Shown piece by piece: positions 58,216 to 64,000 of a DNA stretch of 64,000 nucleotides; positions within the stretch are counted from its first letter, which is position 1; each line of letters opens with the position of its first letter. The notes beneath the pieces are model-generated. The model searched no databases. It was not told the DNA's origin and saw only the letters and a program-made list of their open reading frames with translations. Where the stretch lies: positions 499,001-563,000 of the forward strand of contig WPIO01000107.1 in the NCBI GenBank assembly GCA_009760855.2, in the 5' to 3' direction. Source of the stretch: Cristatella mucedo. Lineage: Eukaryota; Bryozoa; Phylactolaemata; Cristatellidae. The translations under genes and the position numbers were made by a program.

Positions 58216-58714
58216 AGGTGGGCGAAACTAAGGTGACTCAAGCAATCAACACACCTAGAAATGTTTAGTTTTCTGAACAGTGGTGATTTAACAATAAAAC
58301 CTTAAACACAATTAAAAATTAATCTAGCTGCATCTGTTGATAATAATTTTAATAAATGGATGATTAGCTTACCTGGCTTATGATGATGCAGGGCTGAGGG
58401 AAACAAGCAGCTGTTATCGCTTCATCATCTTAGATAAATGCATTCCTGGATATTAATGTTTCAAAGATTCGTGAATTATGCATTAACACAAAAAAGGTAC
58501 TTAGAGCCGCTGCAGTGGCTGGAACCGCCAGCTCGAGACGTCACTTGTTGGGCGGAAACAGTGAGCTGAGGACCTGATCTTTTGGTATTCCTAGTATTTT
58601 TTTGAAGTGCTCATCCTACTTTACCACGTGCATCACTGTAAAACTCTCTAACTTAGTGGTAATCAGGCTTGCTAGAACTCCGGCGGCCTGACTTAACGCT
58701 TGCCTTTTAAATTC

Positions 58715-60000
58715 TTACTAAATGTACCATAAACCTCTGGTAATAAGCGTTCTTATTTCTGAAAATGGTCTTCACCTGCTCGCCCAAGCTGAAACTTGGC
58801 TAAAATTGATAAAACTGCCAGAAAATGAAAGACGCAACCCCAACTGGTTTCTCATTCTTTCACAATCCATAGAGCAATCAAATCTGGATGTGGAGTTGCT
58901 GTTATCGTTCGCTCGAAATTCAACTTCAAGCCATTTGCAGTGTTCTCTAAGCAGTCTTTTGGAATTGATTGTCATGGTCTGACGCGAAAACATGCTACCG
59001 ATTGTGGACGTAGTTTATTGTCCACCAGGTACCAAAGCCTCCATCTCAGATTTCTCCAATCATATTTTGATTATGTGTGCAATAAATCGATCCTTCTTTG
59101 TTATGAGTGATTTCAACTCTCATTTTGATAACTTATCTGACGCCTTCAGCACTGAATATTGCGCATAGACTGACTGATCTCTTGTGGCAAATGTGCTTGG
59201 CCCTACTCACATTACGGGTCACACACTCGACCAGATTTTCTCATTCAACTGGACTTTGTCCTCACTAATTGTTACCAAATCCTGCTTATCTGACCGCTTG
59301 CAGATAAGCAGGATTTGGTCGGCAGTGTATGTCCGCCTCCTTCTCCTTCTCTAAAATCACCAGTAAATCGCACAAACTCAAGACCCTTGACATTGATGCT
59401 CCCCCTCCGATCTGTCATCGTAGGTAGATAGCTACAGCACGACAATAGCTAACACGATCGACGAGTTTTGACCTCTGACTAAGCGCATTGTGCGCCCTAG
59501 CTCAGACGGCGCATTTTTACCAAACACATAAAAAAGCTAGATATATACTAAACGCAAGCTTGAAAAAGCATACAAATGATCAGGACTGACTTTCATTGAC
59601 AGGCACACGATGACTACTGTGGGTCAATACCAATCAATCCTAGTAAAGGCCAAGTCTAGATTATGTAAAAATATAGTTGAATCAGTTGCACGATCTAAAA
59701 ATGCTGATGTCGGCGATGAACCATCTCCTCAACCGCTCCCATATTAGCTGTTTCCCTAACGACCCTTTTTATGATCTAGCCGATCGCTTCTCCCGATTCC
59801 TTGTCCAAAAGATAGACAAGATCGAGGAGTCCACCCGTGCGATGACAGAATCCCCTCAGAATGCTGTCCCTTGATTCCTGGGAGCATCTCAATGTCTAAA
59901 TTTCAGCAGGTCACTAGCGATCTCGTCCTAGAGCTTATTACACAATAAATGAAGACAACAAGTCCGTTTTACCCTATTCCAACTGTCCTGCTCCTACTTT
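58715..60000 (+). mobile_element. L2-A retrotransposon, 5' portion with endonuclease
   Basis: The most 5' part of L2-A in the window: LLAQAETWLK (endonuclease ETWL-type motif, near 58770), VVDVVYCPPG near 59000 and SDFNSHFDN near 59108, then the linker to about 60000. The element continues at 61309 after a nested insertion. Numerous frame breaks. Confidence 0.85.
59274..59319. repeat. perfect 19-bp hairpin in L2-A
   Basis: ACCAAATCCTGCTTATCTG and its exact complement around an 8-base loop. Other copies keep the left arm but not the right. Confidence 0.95.
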
Positions 60001-60111
60001 AAATATAAATAAATGAATACAATTTGTTTTTATACCACCCCACGAGAACCTTATCTCTGTAATCTCTATTCTATTTATTTATTATTAGTTAAATCTCTAT
60101 TAATCTCTTTT

Positions 60112-61203
60112 ATGTAATGTAATGTAATGTATCTCCGTCAGTAACTCCACAAAGTCATAAAGACCATGTGGGTGTTACGAGTTTTGTATAGCGAACTCAC
60201 AGCCTAAGCGGCTTTCGGTACGCATTCGGTAGCCAACAGACTTCGTCTCACGCAACAAAGAGAAAGTGGGAAGCATAGCAGAGTTAGGAGAGCAGTTGAG
60301 GTAGTGAGTAGCATAGAAGTAGCAGTTCAGGACCGCTGAAAAAGATGTGCCATAGTCGGCAGTAGGAGAGTAGATGTCGTTGCGTAAGAAATGTGGAAGC
60401 GAGTTCCACAGTCTAGGACCTGCTGAGCTAAAGCTTCTGTCGCCAACTGTCTTTAAGCGGAGGAATGGGACAGCTAATTTATTGTCCACACAGGACCTGA
60501 GGGCACGAACAGGCTGACACTGATGTAGCAGTTCAGCTAGGTATGATGGAGCCGAGCCGTGGCGGGCCTTGTGGGTCAGCCTAAGAACTTTGCTCTGTAT
60601 CCTTTGCTCAACCGGCAACCATCCTAGCTCTTTCAGCAAAGGTGACACGTGCTCAAACCGCTGGGACTTGAAGACCAGCCTTGCAGCCATATTCATAGTC
60701 CGCTGTAGTGGCACAATAGCTTTCTTTGGTAGCCCAGCCAAAAGGGAATTACAATAATCAAACCGAGACAGAACTAAAGAGCTAGTTAAATTTTTTACAA
60801 GCCACTGTGTGAGACAGCTTCTAATCTTGGATAGGGATCGGATGTGATGGCTAGCTGTAGAGGCAGTCTTCTAAATGAAGCTTTTGAAATTGAGGCAGCT
60901 GTCGAACACGGCACCTCGATTATGAGCACGTGGTGAAGGTCGCACAATAGCATCGCCTATTAGAACAGCAAAGCCTTTTAATCCAGCCACACGCTTAGGG
61001 TGTCCTATGAGAAGCAGTTCGGTTTTATCGTCATTTAATTTCAGGAAGTTTTCCGACATCCATGATCGAATATCGGCAAGGCAAGCATTCAGTTTTTCAG
61101 TTGCTGCAGCAGATTCCGACGGTTTAAATGACAAATACAGCTGAGTATCGTCAGCATAGAAGTGATATCCTATTCCATGTGCCTTAATCACTTTTCCCAG
61201 AGG
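60112..61203 (-). mobile_element. L2-B retrotransposon, 3' half, nested in L2-A
   Basis: Minus strand, closely similar to the 53.3-kb copy. It has the TGTAATG tail at the left edge and coding 60741-60175 (C-terminal domain). 61302-60871 includes YHFYADDTQLYLSF and LKLNDDKTELLLIGHPKRV. It is 5' truncated just upstream of the YADD box. Confidence 0.93.
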
Positions 61204-61204
61204 T

Positions 61205-61305
61205 TGGGTATCTCTATTAATGCGCCTCACACATGCCTCGGGGCTCGAGCCCACGACCTCAACCACGCCTTGGTCGGGCCAGCACCTTAACCGCTGGATC
61301 AAACC
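61205..61305 (-). mobile_element. tRNA-derived SINE head
   Basis: On the minus strand CCAGCGGTTAAGGTGCTGGC (A box) then GTCGTGGGCTCGAGCCCCG (B box), as at 13.0 kb. It abuts the L2-B 5' end, so the two may have inserted together or one after the other at the same site. Confidence 0.65.
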
Positions 61306-61521
61306 TCCATTGATCTGCTGCTGCCATGCGTAACTAACATCATTAATACGTCATTAGCCTTAGGTCATGTCCCAGCACCTTTCAAAAAAGCTGTTGTCAG
61401 GCCACTTCTTAGGAAAGCGACACTAGACCAAGAGAACTTAAGCAACTACCACCCAGTTTCCCTCCTACCATTCCTATAGACACCTGAATGTGTCGTGGCG
61501 GACTCATATATTGAAAATTCG

Positions 61522-61573
61522 AACCTTGCTAGTAAGTTCCAGTCTGGCTTTAGACTAATCACTCCACAGAATC
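61522..61573. repeat. left arm of a 52-bp inverted duplication
   Basis: Reappears inverted at 61923-61974 with about one mismatch. Both share a one-base deletion (TTTAGACTAATC) relative to the 19.2-kb L2-A copy, so the second arm was copied from this element. Confidence 0.93.
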
Positions 61574-61859
61574 AGCATTGCTTTGGGTGTACAACGACGT
61601 ACCTAGGAATGCAGACATGGGTAGAGTGTCTCAGCTCGATGCTCGATCTTTCCGCCGCTTTAGATGCTATTAACCGTCAAATTCTTCTAAAGCCCCTCTC
61701 ATCTCGCCTGGCATCACTTGCACTGCTCTGCAATGGTTCAAGTCCTATCTCAGTGAGAGACTCCGGGGTATTGTCTTGAATAGACTAATATCATCCGAGG
61801 TACCTCTAAAAAATTGCATACCTCAGGGCTCCGGGCTAGGTCAGGTTCTTTTCAGGTTG

Positions 61860-61863
<4 letters not shown>

Positions 61864-61922
<59 letters not shown>
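61864..61922. repeat. (CT)n microsatellite
   Basis: About 29 CT units, apparently grown from the CTCTCCCTCTTGCC coding stretch of L2-A (compare 30263). Confidence 0.97.
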
Positions 61923-61925
<3 letters not shown>

Positions 61926-61974
61926 TCTGTGGAGTGATTAGTCTAAAGCCAGACTGGAACTTACTGGCAAGGTT
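61923..61974. repeat. right arm of the 52-bp inverted duplication
   Basis: Inverted copy of 61522-61573, placed immediately after the CT tract and before the L2-A frame resumes with 'NLGYPLFADDTQL'. Confidence 0.93.
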
Positions 61975-63044
61975 TGAATAACACAATCTAGGCTATCCCT
62001 TGTTTGCGGATGACACTCAGTTGAATCTTTGCCTTGACCCTGTCAGCCTTCGAGCACCTCGAATTCTCTCACACCATTGCTGCATACGTTGATGACATAC
62101 GCAAATAAATGGTAGCGAATTATCTTAAAATAAACAATGATGAAACTAACTTATTAGCTATGGGCAAACCAAGTGCAATTCAGAAATTGGAAAGGTTAAG
62201 CTCAAAATCATCTCTGCCACCATATCTCCTGTTGAATCTTCAGGAAATGTAGGTGTCTTTTTCAAAGTGACCTTTCGCTAAGCGACCACATCAGCTCTAC
62301 GATCAAGTCTGCCTACTTTCAGATACATAACGTTGCTAAAATTCGGGCTTTTTTACACAAGGATACCACTTCCAAGTTGGTTCATGCATTTGTGACATTC
62401 CATCTTGACTTAACTCACTGCTTGCTAGCCTAACGGCATGTGCAATCAGGCGATTACAGCGGGTGCAAAACTCTGCAGCTTGTCTTCGGCTTGTCTGTCG
62501 TGAACGTCACAGTTGCCACATCACACCACTTCTCGCCAACCTGCACTGGCTACCAGTAAAACGACGGATCGATTTCAAGGTTTTGTCGCTCAATTTTAGG
62601 TCACTTAATTTTTCTGCTCCAGCCTATGTCTTAGATCTGCTCCTCCACCAGGCCAATCATCGTACCACCCATTTTTCGGAATCCAGCCGTTTACCAATAC
62701 CTCGCACAAGCAGATCGTGCATTTTTTTCGCATGCTCCCAAAGCCTGAAACTCATTTCCGACTTGGGTCTGAATGACTTGACCACATTAAAAGAATAATA
62801 ACGCTCCATTTAGGACAGCATGTAGTTGATCCCTGTGACTCCGTCTTTTGCGTGCTTATGCTTGCTGACACTGTTGCATGCTGACCCTGTGCATGTCACC
62901 AGTAACCACGTTATTCATTATGCTTATCCAGCATAATAATACTCCCCTTTCAATCGCATTTCTCCTTGCAGTAAATGTTAAGCACCTAGGAATGAGTGCT
63001 CTGAGGGCACTTTATCGAGTGAATTAAAATTATTATAATTACTA

Positions 63045-64000
63045 CTGGCAATCGCATTACAACTATCTCGACTACTAGCACTAAGCACGTTACTATTAGT
63101 CAGGTCTACCCTGCTCTATCCAGAAGTTTTTTTGTGGATTCTTTTCGTTCCGCGTATCGCAGCCATTAAATGCAGCTTATATTCACGGCATGCGATGAAG
63201 TCGTCCAGTCAGCAAAGTTAAATGGAGAAACGCAGCTCATTCTGTGCTTTCTATTGCTTCCCGTTGGCTTGGGATTTCTAGGACGAGCGCACTGTCGGCA
63301 TTTTCTATAAAAGTCGCGAAGTTTAGTAAGCATTTCACGCCATAGAATAGGATTCAAAAGTATAATCTCAGTTGCTCATACTTGCAAGTGCAATGCAATC
63401 GCAACTCTTCAGATGCAAGCTATTTAAGAAGGTCTCTCTCAGTTACAGCACGAGTAAATATATCATGCCTAAATGTAAGCGAGAAATACGAAGAGATTCA
63501 ATTATTTCTATCAGCTCTTCAGCGGAAAATTGCACTGGCCTGTTCTGAATTTGGCGCCTTCACTGACTAGGAAAATGATAGCAAGCAACTTAACATGGCT
63601 GACATAGCATAGCTCTGACATGCTTGCGAGCCTTCTACGTCAAAAGCTTGAATTGCACCCTAGATAATTCTTCGTTGCGTGTACAATCTGTGGCATTATA
63701 ATTAAAGGATTTTCGCCTCTACGTAATGCAATTTAGCGTACACGCTCTTGGCAAGTCTAAATGTCTAAATCTTGCAATTTGGCACACGAGTGCTTCGCAG
63801 GCTCCTCTAGGCCTCACGCCTTCTAATAGTTTGCTGATTCTTACGACGAGTCGTGATGATTATACATATAATAGTCGCCATGCATATTCCTGTTCGTTAT
63901 TAAGCAAGCCGACGTCTCAAGCTTTCCACCCATTTTGTTTGTACTCATAGCCTGTATCATATCTGCAAAAGCTGATGCGCCTTTTTAGTGACTGACCTCT
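63045..64000. other. no gene seen
   Basis: Short frames on both strands (63166-63357 minus, 63382-63570 plus) have no recognisable features. Confidence 0.4.

Larger units (their letters stand above)
61309..63042 (+). mobile_element. L2-A retrotransposon, 3' portion continuing from 60000
   Basis: Resumes exactly where the 5' part stops (ATTGATCTGCTGCTGCCATG follows the 'TVLLLRCIDQLLPCITN' codons of the 18.9-kb copy). It has RT fingers near 61380-61560, palm LDLSAALDAINRQILLKP, a FADDTQLNLCL box near 62005-62035, the C-terminal domain to 62800, and 3' end 63042. It contains a CT microsatellite and an inverted segment at 61864-61974. Confidence 0.9.

Overview
The window is eukaryotic, most likely from an invertebrate animal. 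It has spliced phase-consistent exons, long intergenic DNA, microsatellites, tRNA-derived SINEs, and many decayed copies of two CR1/L2-clade non-LTR retrotransposon families (called L2-A and L2-B here). A short element at 34.38 kb carries end and internal sequence I recognise as the SPIN ('Space Invader') hAT family. SPIN is known from tetrapods and a few invertebrates, including a pond snail, so a mollusc would fit, but the species is not established. There is no sign of prokaryotic organisation.

Layout: 0-20 kb is repeat-rich with no convincing host gene (a CT-rich degenerate minisatellite, SINEs, L2-A and L2-B fragments, one doubtful minus-strand exon). At 21.4-21.1 kb there is one minus-strand PDZ exon with a CRE-like upstream region. 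From 22 to 34 kb there are L2-A copies, a hAT-like MITE, long (AT)n tracts and an unnamed dispersed repeat. From 36.2 to 49.8 kb lies the main gene on the plus strand. From 52.4 to 58.2 kb is a diverged partial duplicate of the start of that gene, interrupted by an L2-B insertion. From 58.7 to 63.0 kb is an L2-A element with an L2-B copy and a SINE nested inside it.

Main gene (inferred from reading frames and splice signals): three exons each encode an NHERF-like PDZ domain (36215-36590, 37657-38049, 39138-39551), all joined in phase 1. A short acidic exon (39989-40074) switches phase 1 to phase 0. Then comes a series of phase 0-0 exons encoding one repeated acidic domain of about 73 residues that I do not recognise. 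Two are diverged (40784-41011, and 41627-41851, which carries stops). Eighteen more lie in a tandem array with a 349-bp period (42102-48260). A terminal exon in phase 0 (49579-49833) ends the protein. If all exons were read, the product would be about 1,970 residues: an N-terminal triple-PDZ scaffold followed by a long expandable repeat domain.

The array is the most unusual object. Each unit is a complete exon of 219 nt plus a 130-nt intron carrying its own splice sites, and the intron contains what looks like an old SINE tail. Seven units have been duplicated as a 2.45-kb block, and three units carry small insertions that shift the frame. Other points of interest are a paralogous empty site that supports the SPIN insertion, several near-perfect hairpins that look like template-switch mutations, and loss of the usual alpha-B1 histidine in every PDZ domain seen.
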